64,000 bases of DNA, taken from NCBI RefSeq assembly GCF_900112395.1, contig NZ_FOLN01000003.1, forward strand, positions 62,001 through 126,000, read 5' to 3'. The translations under genes and the position numbers were made by a program. The stretch's first letter is position 1. Each line of letters opens with the position of its first letter. Of the stretch, positions 43,295-51,505 are shown piece by piece. The notes beneath the pieces are model-generated. The model worked only from the letters and a program-made list of their open reading frames with translations, was not told the DNA's origin and did not search any database. The stretch is from Algibacter lectus. GTDB lineage: Bacteria > Bacteroidota > Bacteroidia > Flavobacteriales > Flavobacteriaceae.

Positions 43295-44215
43295 ATGAGC
43301 CACAACCACGGGCATAATCATTCGCAGCATCACCATCATGATATGAAGGATAAAAATCTATTGATTTCTATTCTCTTAAATATCGTTATTACGGTAGCTC
43401 AAGTTATTGGTGGTTTAATTTCTGGTAGTCTATCTTTATTGAGTGATGCGCTTCATAATTTTAGCGATGTTATTTCGCTAGTAGTAAGTTATCTAGCTTC
43501 AAAATTATCTAAAAGGAAAGCCTCCGAACACCGTACGTTTGGTTATAAACGAGCAGAAATTTTAGCAGCTTTTATCAATGCATCTACATTAGTAATTGTT
43601 GCTTTTATTTTAATTAAAGAAGCAGTAGTGCGGTTTCAAAATCCGCAGGTTATCGAGTCTAACTTAGTTATTGTTTTAGCCCTGTTAGCTATTGCTGGTA
43701 ACGGTTTTAGCGTGTTGTTGTTAAAAAAAGATGCCGGTAATAATATTAATATCAAATCGGCTTATATTCACCTATTAACCGATATGCTGGCTAGTGTAGC
43801 CGTATTTATTGGTGGTATGTTAATGAAATATTACCAGCTTTTTTGGGTCGATAGTTTATTAACATTTCTGATAGCTTTGTACTTAATTTGGGTGGGTTTT
43901 GATCTTTTAAAGACTTCTACCAAAATGTTGATGCTATTTACACCCGAACATATTGATATTAATAGCCTAGTTAGTGATGTTAATAAGTTCGAAAAGGTGA
44001 AATTATTGCACCATGTGCATATCTGGAATTTAAGTGATAATGAGCTACATTTAGAGGCGCATTTGGATTTAGAAGAAAATGTGTTAATAACTGAGTTCGA
44101 TGCTATTTTAAGTAGGATAGAAACTTATTTACATGAAAATCATGATATTAACCATGTTACTATTCAGCCAGAATTTGATAAAAACGACTCTAAAGACATA
44201 ATAGTACAAGATTAA
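43295..44215 (+). CDS. Cation diffusion facilitator family metal exporter
   Basis: 306 residues: His-rich N-terminus (MSHNHGHNHSQHHHHDMKDK) that can bind metal, about six membrane helices, the CDF signature SLSLLSDALHNFSDVISLVVSYLA, with HxxxD metal site, and a second site in YIHLLTDMLASVAVF. The C-terminal cytosolic domain contains HHVHIWNLSDNELHLEAHLDL. Such CzcD/ZitB-like proteins export Zn, Co or Cd against protons. It may be relevant to the metal-related genes at 38-39 kb, though not in an operon with them. Confidence 0.93.
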   Translation: MSHNHGHNHSQHHHHDMKDKNLLISILLNIVITVAQVIGGLISGSLSLLSDALHNFSDVISLVVSYLASKLSKRKASEHRTFGYKRAEILAAFINASTLVIVAFILIKEAVVRFQNPQVIESNLVIVLALLAIAGNGFSVLLLKKDAGNNINIKSAYIHLLTDMLASVAVFIGGMLMKYYQLFWVDSLLTFLIALYLIWVGFDLLKTSTKMLMLFTPEHIDINSLVSDVNKFEKVKLLHHVHIWNLSDNELHLEAHLDLEENVLITEFDAILSRIETYLHENHDINHVTIQPEFDKNDSKDIIVQD

Positions 44216-44251
44216 ATCTCCAATTGTTAATAACTCCATTTACCCTTATTT

Positions 44252-44695
44252 ATGATTAATATTGAAGTAAAAACCTTCGAAGCTTTAACAAAGCAAGAAT
44301 TATATAGTTTGTTACAATTACGTAGCGAAGTTTTTGGTGTAGAACAAGATTGTGTTTATCAAGATATTGATGGTAAAGATCAAAAAGCATTGCATGTTTT
44401 AGGAATCAAAAATGACAAAATTGTTGCTTATACGCGTATTTTTAAACCAGGCGATTATTTCGAAGAATCAAGCATTGGTAGGGTAGTAGTGGCTAAAAAT
44501 GAAAGACAGCATAAATATGGTTACGATATTATGCACGCTTCCGCGGAAGCGATACAAACACACTTTAGCCAAACGGTTATAAAAATTTCAGCACAAGTAT
44601 ATCTTAAAAAATTCTATAATAATTTAGGTTTTTCTGAAATTGGAGCATCTTATTTAGAAGATGGTATTCCGCATATTGCCATGATAAAACAGTAA
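44252..44695 (+). CDS. ElaA-like GNAT N-acetyltransferase
   Basis: 147 residues. LLQLRSEVFGVEQDCVYQDIDGKD at the start is the ElaA signature, followed by GNAT motif SSIGRVVVAKNERQHKYGYDIM with acetyl-CoA-binding loop, and FYNNLGFSEIGASYLEDGIPHIAM at the end. Substrate unknown. It may be the last gene of a rpiB-CDF-elaA unit (gap 36 bases). Ends 5 bases from the stop of the converging T9SS gene. Confidence 0.88.
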   Translation: MINIEVKTFEALTKQELYSLLQLRSEVFGVEQDCVYQDIDGKDQKALHVLGIKNDKIVAYTRIFKPGDYFEESSIGRVVVAKNERQHKYGYDIMHASAEAIQTHFSQTVIKISAQVYLKKFYNNLGFSEIGASYLEDGIPHIAMIKQ

Positions 44696-44700
44696 AACAA

Positions 44701-46107
44701 CTACCGTTTTAGTGTAAAATGCCCTTTTAGCGTTTCTTTTGTTTTTAATGTCACTAAATACCAATAATCGGTAGGAGGCAATAACTGACCATTGTAAACA
44801 CCATTCCAACCTACATAATTGGTATCGAAGCTTTTTAGTAGCTTGCCATGTCTGTTAAACACATAAATACGATCTACTAAATTTAAAGTATCGTAAATCT
44901 GCCAAAAATCGTGATTACCATCATTATTGGGTGTAAAATATTTAGGGATATAAAAAGCATCGTTTATAATGGTAACTGTAAAAAACGACTGATTACTATC
45001 GCATATCGTTTCATTAAAAATAAATATGGTTTGTGTATTGTTAATAACTTCGCCAGGTCTTAATTCTAGACCGTTTCCATTAGCTTGAGTAAAATATTTT
45101 CCGTTAGTAATTTGTGGTAATGTATAGCTAATGCCAATATAATTTTCGAGGCTATCAACAGGTATAGTAACGCTGCATGCTTCTGTAGAATTTACGTAAT
45201 TTGTAAACGTTGTTGGTTCCCAATGTGTATAGCTATTTTCCGGATTATCTACTACAACACAGTTTAGATTAGTATTTAAACTAAAATCTAAGCTGTTTAA
45301 ACTGCTATTGTTTCCGTTTTTAATATTTAGTATGCATAAGTTATTATTACTGCAGTTTAAAGCCACTAAATCACCATTATTAGAAGTTTCTAATGTAGAG
45401 AGCGCATTATCATTGCAAGTCACTGTTCTAATATTTCTATTAAATGAAAGATCTAAGGTTGTTAATAAGTTGAAACTACAGTCTAAAATAGTTAAAATAG
45501 AATTCTCCGTAAGGTCTATGTTTGCTAGCCTATTGCCGTTTATTAACAAAGAATTTAAATTCTTGTTTTCGGTTACATTTAAATCTAATAATGTATTATT
45601 AGCAGAAGATAATACAGTGAGTTTTCCGTTTTCGGTAGTATCTAAATAATTTAAAAAATTAGCATCGCAAACCAAAGAAATTAAATTTAGGTTTTGAGTA
45701 ACATCGAGATTAGAAAGTTGATTATTAGCACACCAAAATATTTTCAAAGCACTAAGTGATGTTACATCTAAGCTGGTAATACTATTGTTACTACAGTATA
45801 ACTCGGTTAAGTTTACATTGTTAATAACTGATAAAGACGATAAGTTATTATCGGAGCAATTAAGTATGGATAATGCTGTAAAATCTTCAATTCCGGTAAG
45901 GTCCGTTATATTTTGAGATTCTAGATCTAAATTGGTTATACTGCTAATATTCGCAGTTGGAACCAAATTATCTAAAGGTCCAGAATCTGCACCAGCATCT
46001 ATTAAAAACTGTTCGAAATTATCATCTGGAACAAAAGTATTTTGAGATTGAATATAATTACAAACTATGCACAGGTAAACAAATAAAAAATAGGTTTTCC
46101 TGTTCAT
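44701..46107 (-). CDS. Leucine-rich-repeat surface protein with T9SS type B C-terminal sorting domain
   Basis: 468 residues: signal peptide (cleavage near SQ, about 22), a segment VPDDNFEQFLIDAGADSGPLDN found in flavobacterial LRR proteins, then about ten short LRRs with consensus LTxLDVTxNxxLxxLxCxxN, many with Cys at the same place, and the C-terminal type B signal YIPKYFTPNNDGNHDFWQI, VFNRHGKLL, DYWYLVTLK. The protein is secreted by the type IX system and probably attached to the surface. It starts 6 bases after the OmpA gene stop, so the two form an operon. No SprF/PorP-like gene is next to it. Confidence 0.93.
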   Translation of the reverse strand: MNRKTYFLFVYLCIVCNYIQSQNTFVPDDNFEQFLIDAGADSGPLDNLVPTANISSITNLDLESQNITDLTGIEDFTALSILNCSDNNLSSLSVINNVNLTELYCSNNSITSLDVTSLSALKIFWCANNQLSNLDVTQNLNLISLVCDANFLNYLDTTENGKLTVLSSANNTLLDLNVTENKNLNSLLINGNRLANIDLTENSILTILDCSFNLLTTLDLSFNRNIRTVTCNDNALSTLETSNNGDLVALNCSNNNLCILNIKNGNNSSLNSLDFSLNTNLNCVVVDNPENSYTHWEPTTFTNYVNSTEACSVTIPVDSLENYIGISYTLPQITNGKYFTQANGNGLELRPGEVINNTQTIFIFNETICDSNQSFFTVTIINDAFYIPKYFTPNNDGNHDFWQIYDTLNLVDRIYVFNRHGKLLKSFDTNYVGWNGVYNGQLLPPTDYWYLVTLKTKETLKGHFTLKR

Positions 46108-46113
46108 AATATA

Positions 46114-46992
46114 TTAGTTTGTATCACCAACGTGCGTTATTAAAACCTCTACACGTCTATCTAGTTTTGGATCGCCACCAAGCGGAAATTTACGGCGCAT
46201 ACCCATGTAACGCATGCGTCTTTTATTTACACCTTTTTTTACAAAATAGTCGTAAACAAATTTAGCTCGTGTTTCCGATAAATTACGTTCTTTTGTTTTT
46301 CTATCTACAGCATCTCTAGTAAGTTGCGTGCAACACACGTGGCCTTGTATAGTAAAATAAAGATTTTTACGCGCTACCAATATTTTAGCAAGTGTATCTA
46401 ATGTTTTTTTAGATGAAGGTAAAATGGTGCTATAACCCGTTTTAAAAAGAATATTATCTAGTATAATTTTATCACCAATATTTAGTTTACCCTGCAGTTT
46501 TTCTGGTGCATTTTTAGGTAATTTAGGTTTTGGTGGTTCTTCAACTTCTACAATGTCCTCTATTACAACCTCTTCTACAACAGGTGGTTTTGGTTTAACA
46601 TTAATTTCTACTTTTCTATTTAAGCCTCTAATGTTTAAAATGTTATTGTCTTCAATAATTTTGAGTAAAATTTCACCTTTACCATCAACATTAGTAATTA
46701 AATCTTCGCTAATTTCATTATCTGAAAAAATAGATTTTATGGCATTAGCTCGGTTTTGAGATAGTTTTAAATTATAGGTGTCGGCACCAACATCATCACA
46801 AAAACCATAGATAGAAATGGATTCTATGTCCATATCTTGTAGGGTTGAAATAAAAAGGAGTAACCTATTTTTTTCGGTAGAAGGCACATCAAATTTATCG
46901 GTATCAAAATAAACATCGTGGCTTAGTTCACTTTGCGAAAAAGTGCTACCAGTTGTTAAAATGAAAAGTATCGATAAAATAAATTTATACAT
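46114..46992 (-). CDS. OmpA family protein with two OmpA-like domains
   Basis: 292 residues: signal peptide (MYKFILSILFILTTGSTFS), an OmpA-like domain at about 25-130 (VYFDTDKFDV, IYGFCDDVGADTYNLKLSQNRANAIKSIF), a Pro/Glu/Val linker with EEPPKPKLP, and a second OmpA domain at about 170-290 (LFKTGYSTILPSSKKTLDTLAKIL, IQGHVCCTQLTRDA, RRVEVLITHVG). Such domains bind peptidoglycan; two in one short protein is uncommon. First gene of the operon with the T9SS protein, where it may anchor or aid the secreted partner, as OmpA-like partners often do in T9SS loci. Confidence 0.88.
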   Translation of the reverse strand: MYKFILSILFILTTGSTFSQSELSHDVYFDTDKFDVPSTEKNRLLLFISTLQDMDIESISIYGFCDDVGADTYNLKLSQNRANAIKSIFSDNEISEDLITNVDGKGEILLKIIEDNNILNIRGLNRKVEINVKPKPPVVEEVVIEDIVEVEEPPKPKLPKNAPEKLQGKLNIGDKIILDNILFKTGYSTILPSSKKTLDTLAKILVARKNLYFTIQGHVCCTQLTRDAVDRKTKERNLSETRAKFVYDYFVKKGVNKRRMRYMGMRRKFPLGGDPKLDRRVEVLITHVGDTN

Positions 46993-47106
46993 AGTTTTAA
47001 AGGCTATTGGGGCTGTAAATATACAGTTTTTGAGATTTTAACCTCTATGAATGTAAACTTAGCCAACTTTGAAACCAAATAAACTAACGTAAAATCCACT
47101 TGAGAT

Positions 47107-48741
47107 TTACTCTAAATACTCAGAATATTTTGAAGGATTACTAAGAATTTCGGTTGCTTTTTTAATTCTAGCATCGTGAGTTTTGTAGTAATCAAATAGG
47201 CCTTCTCGGTAGGCGTATTGTTTCACGATATCTTCAGTTAAGGATTCCATTAAAAAAGCTTTATTTTCATCTATAACATCAGATTTCGATTGTTTTAAAT
47301 TCGCCATTAAGGTGTTATAGTCTTTTTCAATATTATCGTTAAGTTCTTCATTTGTTGCAGTTTCAAAAGCTTTACTAAGTGCTTTTTCAGTTTCGGTTTC
47401 AAAAGAAAAATTGTTTGTTTTTAAATACTTTTTAAAGTCTATAAAATCAGCATCCGATAATTCAAAAGTGTTAATATCATCAATTTTATGTGAGTAATAA
47501 TAGTTGGTTGCGTAGTTAAAAATTAAATCGTTATTAACAATTGCAGTAGCTACCGGCGATTTTTTATTTTGCCCCACTAAAACATCTGGATAAACACCTC
47601 CACCATCAAAGACTTGACGACCGTTTTTAGTTTTAAAGGCATTGTATTGTTCTTGTTTTACACGTACAGCTTCTCCGTTTTCATCACGATGCCAATAATC
47701 TAAAGCCTGTATACAGCGCCCAGAAGGTGTATAATATCTAGAAATGGTAATTTTAACTTGTGTACCGTATGTTAATAACTTTGGGCGTTGTACTAATCCT
47801 TTTCCAAAACTACGAGATCCAACCACAACGGCACGATCTAAATCTTGCAAAGCACCCGAAACAATTTCACTTGCCGATGCACTTCTGCCGTTAATTAAAA
47901 CGACTAACGGAATTTCTGTATCAATAGGTTCGCTTTGTGTGTAATAGGTTTTATTGTATTGTTTTACCTTAGATTTTGTAGTTACTACCAGCTGGCCTTT
48001 TGGCACAAAAAGATTAACAATTTTAATAGCTTCGTTTAATAAACCACCTGGATTGCCGCGTAAATCTAAAATTATTTTTTCGGCACCTTGGGCTTTTAAA
48101 TCGCGTAATGCATAATTGGTTTCTTTGTGTGCTTTTTTATTAAACTTACTTAAAACAATGTAACCTGTTTTTTCGTTTATCATTGAAAAATAAGGCACGG
48201 CTTTTATTTCTACTTCGGCACGCTTTATGGTTGCTGTTTGGGTTTTCCCTTGGCGATTGTAAGTGACTTCAACTTCAGAATTTGGAGCCCCTTTTAATAA
48301 ATCACCTGCGTAATCTTTATACGTTTCAATTAAAACATTACCCACTTTTATAATCTCGTCTCCAGCTTTTAAACCGGCTTTATCGGCAGGATAATCTTTG
48401 TATGGTTCAACAACAACAAGTTTATCTTTAAATGTTTTTATTCTAGCACCAATACCTGTGTAATCGCCGGTATTGTTAATTCTAGCGGCTTCCACATCTT
48501 GCTCGTTCATAAAATTTGTGTACGGATCCAAACTAGCTAGCATGCTTTTTATAGCGATATCCATTAAGTCGCCAGGGTTGGTTTCATCAACATAATTCAT
48601 GTTGAGTTCTTTAAATAGTGTGGTAAAAATTTCTAGCTGTTTTGCAATTTCAAAAAAATCGTTTTTAAAAGCTGTGGTTGTAAAAAACAGCGAACAAGCT
48701 AAAACTGGAATTATTATTTTCTTTTTGAAGAATTGTTTCAT
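47107..48741 (-). CDS. S41 (C-terminal processing) peptidase
   Basis: 544 residues: signal peptide or anchor (about 5-25), a PDZ domain at about 85-170 (GIGARIKTFKDKLVVVEPYKDYPADKAGLKAGDEII), and an S41 catalytic domain with Ser in RSASASEIVSGAL and Lys in SRSFGKGLVQ, then a C-terminal helical extension. It processes or degrades periplasmic proteins. It lies 11 bases after rnpA on the same strand, an arrangement I recall in other flavobacteria, and is probably co-transcribed with it. Confidence 0.94.
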   Translation of the reverse strand: MKQFFKKKIIIPVLACSLFFTTTAFKNDFFEIAKQLEIFTTLFKELNMNYVDETNPGDLMDIAIKSMLASLDPYTNFMNEQDVEAARINNTGDYTGIGARIKTFKDKLVVVEPYKDYPADKAGLKAGDEIIKVGNVLIETYKDYAGDLLKGAPNSEVEVTYNRQGKTQTATIKRAEVEIKAVPYFSMINEKTGYIVLSKFNKKAHKETNYALRDLKAQGAEKIILDLRGNPGGLLNEAIKIVNLFVPKGQLVVTTKSKVKQYNKTYYTQSEPIDTEIPLVVLINGRSASASEIVSGALQDLDRAVVVGSRSFGKGLVQRPKLLTYGTQVKITISRYYTPSGRCIQALDYWHRDENGEAVRVKQEQYNAFKTKNGRQVFDGGGVYPDVLVGQNKKSPVATAIVNNDLIFNYATNYYYSHKIDDINTFELSDADFIDFKKYLKTNNFSFETETEKALSKAFETATNEELNDNIEKDYNTLMANLKQSKSDVIDENKAFLMESLTEDIVKQYAYREGLFDYYKTHDARIKKATEILSNPSKYSEYLE

Positions 48742-48752
48742 GTAAAGTAATT

Positions 48753-49148
48753 TTATTCTGAAATTTTATTTGAAAACTTTTCGAAAACTTGTTTCATTTT
48801 AGTTTCAACCTGCACAAATGTGGGCTTTTCTTTGCCAATGTACAAAATCATAAACGCATGTTGAGCGGTTAAATTGTTAAAATACTCGGCTTTATTTAAT
48901 CTGTAAGCTTCGCGTAACAAGCGCTTTATACGGTTTCTGTCTGGGGCTTTTTTAAAGTTTCGTTTACTTACCGATACTCCGGTTTTTGCCAAAATATCTT
49001 CATTAAAACGCGTTGATAAATAAACCATACGTAACGGATATGCCGAAACCGATTTTCCTTCGGTAAACAGCTTTTCAATTAGCTTTTTGCTTTTTAATTT
49101 TTCTTGTTGTGGGTATGTAAAACTCAATGTCTTTTTATTATTGCTCAA
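48753..49148 (-). CDS. rnpA: Ribonuclease P protein component
   Basis: 131 residues. It assists the RNase P RNA in maturing tRNA 5' ends. Signature FKKAPDRNRIKRLLREAYRLNK, preceded by GVSVSKRNF, a basic surface that binds pre-tRNA. In many bacteria rnpA lies with rpmH and dnaA near the origin. Here it is followed by the S41 peptidase and no rpmH or dnaA is near, but it sits 6 kb from the candidate origin. Confidence 0.93.
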   Translation of the reverse strand: MSNNKKTLSFTYPQQEKLKSKKLIEKLFTEGKSVSAYPLRMVYLSTRFNEDILAKTGVSVSKRNFKKAPDRNRIKRLLREAYRLNKAEYFNNLTAQHAFMILYIGKEKPTFVQVETKMKQVFEKFSNKISE

Positions 49149-49360
49149 AGGTAATGAAATAAAAAAACCGGAGTGAAGTGGTTTGTAGTAAATATTTTAG
49201 AGGGTGTTGATGGTTATGCATTAAGAATAGTGCGTAGTTTGAGTCCGAGGATTTTCCGAAGGAAAATTATATATAAGAAAATAAGTATGAGCTTTTTATT
49301 TAAAAAAAAAACTTACTCATTATTTTTATATAATATTTTACCAATATTTTTTACGTTTCT

Positions 49361-49987
49361 TTAATTTTGTTTTGTCGAAATCCAACCTTCAATGTATGAA
49401 AATAGAATTTTTGTTATCTCAATCATTCCATGTATGGCTTCAATTCTCAAATTGTCATTTATAATGATGTCTTTTTTACTTATGCTTAGTTCAATAATAT
49501 TTTCTTTACTGTCAATTAGTTTTGTTGCTGCAAAAAAATGCTTATCACTTAAATGTATAAAACCTGATGTTTCTTTATAAACATTTTCTATCCAAGGAAA
49601 CTCTTCGTTCATTTTATTTCTCAAATACCAGTCTTTTAGATAGTTTCCCTCTCTATCTTTAATTTTGTCCATTTGTTTTCCGTTAATTATTTCTGTTGCA
49701 AATGCATGAGGGTTTTCAACTAACCAAGCACCAGAAAAACGAAGTATATTATCTAAATGACACCTAACAAGATGACAAGCAGCAATATAATTTTCGTTTT
49801 TAATTAAAGTAGTAAAGCCAAAAATTAGTTTTAAACTTCGATCTAGAACTGCATTAGCTAAAAGGTCAATAGGAAAGGTTTTGTTTTTGTGCATTTCCTT
49901 TCCTAGTGAGATGATTTTTGATTCTAGTTTTTCTAGTTCTTTTAATTTTTTATCAACCTTTTGGTTCATATCTAATATTGTGTACAA
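49361..49987 (-). CDS. Unknown helical protein
   Basis: 208 residues; the second Met (residue 7, MNQKVDKKLKELEK, start 49969) may be the true start. Mostly helical with a Leu/Lys-rich N-terminal coil, then AACHLVRCHLDNILRFSGAWLVENP and TSGFIHLSDKHFFAA. I do not recognise the family. Segments of this type (LVRCHLDNILR..FIHLSDKHFF) recall HEPN-like or DUF5677-type helical proteins found in accessory regions, but this is only an impression. It has no obvious partner gene, no signal peptide and no membrane helix. Flanked by rnpA and a two-gene unit of unknown proteins. Confidence 0.5.
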   Translation of the reverse strand: MYTILDMNQKVDKKLKELEKLESKIISLGKEMHKNKTFPIDLLANAVLDRSLKLIFGFTTLIKNENYIAACHLVRCHLDNILRFSGAWLVENPHAFATEIINGKQMDKIKDREGNYLKDWYLRNKMNEEFPWIENVYKETSGFIHLSDKHFFAATKLIDSKENIIELSISKKDIIINDNLRIEAIHGMIEITKILFSYIEGWISTKQN

Positions 49988-50018
49988 CTATTAATAATTT
50001 TTCATTTCTAAATTTTAA

Positions 50019-50411
50019 TTAAGCCTTTATAGATGCTTTTAAGTTATCTAAGCTATCAATAATAGCCAATGTATTAAAAGTGAAAATAGAAGCACCTAGC
50101 GTAACAACATGTGTAGATATGTCGATGGCTTTTTGAACATCTTGTAAACCCTTGTACGATTTATTAATTTTTTTGGTAATCGCATCCAAGGTTTCGAGAG
50201 AAGCCGTTACATCGTCTAAAACAAAGGTGGCCGACATGGTGAATAAATCATCGGAATACTCTAATGTTTTTCTATGCGTTTCTCTTAGTTTTTTATTTTC
50301 AAGTTTAGTTAACTTATCGAAGTTTAAAATTCTATAATCACCCATAGATTGTGCTAATGCTAAAAAATAATTAGCCAGCTCATTCACCTGTTTTGAAGTT
50401 AATTTTGCCAT
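50019..50411 (-). CDS. Unknown small helical protein, second gene of a pair
   Basis: 130 residues, largely helical, with a possible hydrophobic segment at about 98-118 (STHVVTLGASIFTFNTLAII). No family recognised. It follows the lipoprotein gene by 5 bases, so the two are almost surely co-transcribed and may interact; both are rich in helix and Lys/Leu. Start at MAKLTSKQVNELANYF. Confidence 0.55.
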   Translation of the reverse strand: MAKLTSKQVNELANYFLALAQSMGDYRILNFDKLTKLENKKLRETHRKTLEYSDDLFTMSATFVLDDVTASLETLDAITKKINKSYKGLQDVQKAIDISTHVVTLGASIFTFNTLAIIDSLDNLKASIKA

Positions 50412-50416
50412 GGTTT

Positions 50417-51262
50417 TTATAATTTTTTTAATTCAGAAATAATCGATTTAATTTCACTAGCCGACTGTAAAAGTTCTTGTTTTACAGCCTTTGACGATAC
50501 ATGCTCAATATCATCATAAAGCTTTTGGTGTCCAGCAGATATAGCCGATAAGGTTTTTGAGTATGCCGTAAATTTAGCTTGTTGTTGTTCAATTTCTAAA
50601 ATACTATTGTAGTATTCTTTTATGGTATTTCGCTTTTCAAAATTAGAGAGTGAGGTATCTTTTACTAAATCGAAATAATCGGCTTTCAGTCTGTTTTTTT
50701 TCACTTCTAATTTTCCGTTTAAATTAGATGAAATATTAAAATCTAGAAATGAAATTAAATATTTTACAGAGGCATTAGCATCTTTAACGTATGTTTTAAT
50801 TTTCTTTTTTCTGTATGAATCGGTAAAGGCATGAATTAAAAGTTGCGATACTTTGGTATAAGATTCTACATGTTCCTTTTTAATAGTAATGGAGCCAAAA
50901 TCACCTTCGGATAAAGCGTTTGATAAAGCCTCGGTTTTGTAAGATGTTAAATCGTTATCCGATAAATTTGTTAAACCATCAAAATACCCAAAAACAGAAG
51001 CGTAAATTTTTAAGGTAATGCTATCGGCCACTTTTTCTTGTTTACAATTGCAATTTTGATCTAGAAATTCTAAAGCATTAATTTTTTCTTCAAAACATTT
51101 ATCTAAACAACTTTGTTGAAAACTATAGTTTAAGGTTTCAAAATATTGAACGCCTGTTAACGATTCTGAAGAATAAGTATTCACATGTTTTAAATTTACG
51201 CAGCTAGAAACACAAAGCATGGCCATGAATAATAGACCGTAAATTTTAAGAGGTTTCATCAT
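50417..51262 (-). CDS. Unknown lipoprotein, first gene of a pair
   Basis: 281 residues with a lipoprotein signal (MKPLKIYGLLFMAMLCVSSC, lipobox VSSC; two adjacent Met codons at the start). The rest is helical, with four Cys in the segment QQSCLDKCFEEKINALEFLDQNCNCKQEKV (two C-x3-C/C-x-C sites) that may form disulfides. Family not recognised. Pairs with the downstream 130-residue protein (5-base gap). Confidence 0.6.
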   Translation of the reverse strand: MMKPLKIYGLLFMAMLCVSSCVNLKHVNTYSSESLTGVQYFETLNYSFQQSCLDKCFEEKINALEFLDQNCNCKQEKVADSITLKIYASVFGYFDGLTNLSDNDLTSYKTEALSNALSEGDFGSITIKKEHVESYTKVSQLLIHAFTDSYRKKKIKTYVKDANASVKYLISFLDFNISSNLNGKLEVKKNRLKADYFDLVKDTSLSNFEKRNTIKEYYNSILEIEQQQAKFTAYSKTLSAISAGHQKLYDDIEHVSSKAVKQELLQSASEIKSIISELKKL

Positions 51263-51450
51263 TTTTTAAGGGAACTTTATTGGTTTAAGTAAATAGCTTG
51301 TGTTAAATTAAAATTAGCACGAATTGTGTATGAAGTATTTACCCTACTAATTTATATCTTTTTTCTGGTGAAATCAATATTTTATAACTTGTATTATTTT
51401 AAGTGATTGATAATCAGTTAAAATTTATTTTTATTTGGAAAGTTTAGAAA

Positions 51451-51490
51451 ATAAAAAAGCCTTTCTGTTTTCACAAAAAGGCTTTTAAAA
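51451..51490 (-). terminator. Terminator of the M1 peptidase gene
   Basis: Stem AAAAAGCCTTT.. paired with AAAGGCTTTT around a loop of about 10 bases, followed on the minus strand by a T-run. Confidence 0.75.
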
Positions 51491-51505
51491 AGGTATTAAA
51501 ATGTA

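Noticed and set aside
45308-45649. 113-codon frame opposite the leucine-rich-repeat region
   Set aside because: Arises from the repetitive LRR coding sequence on the other strand; no start signal or homology pattern.
44224-47778. Further TGTTAATAA/TTATTAACA nonamers inside genes right of the candidate origin
   Set aside because: They occur singly in coding DNA and also elsewhere in the window (near 36.9 kb), so I do not count them as DnaA boxes.
48753-49148. rnpA as a marker that dnaA-rpmH-oriC lies directly beside it
   Set aside because: No rpmH, dnaA or DnaA-box cluster is found around rnpA; the cluster is at 42 kb.
49361-49987. Unknown helical protein as a defence toxin or abortive-infection gene
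   Set aside because: No toxin motif, no antitoxin partner and no other defence gene nearby.
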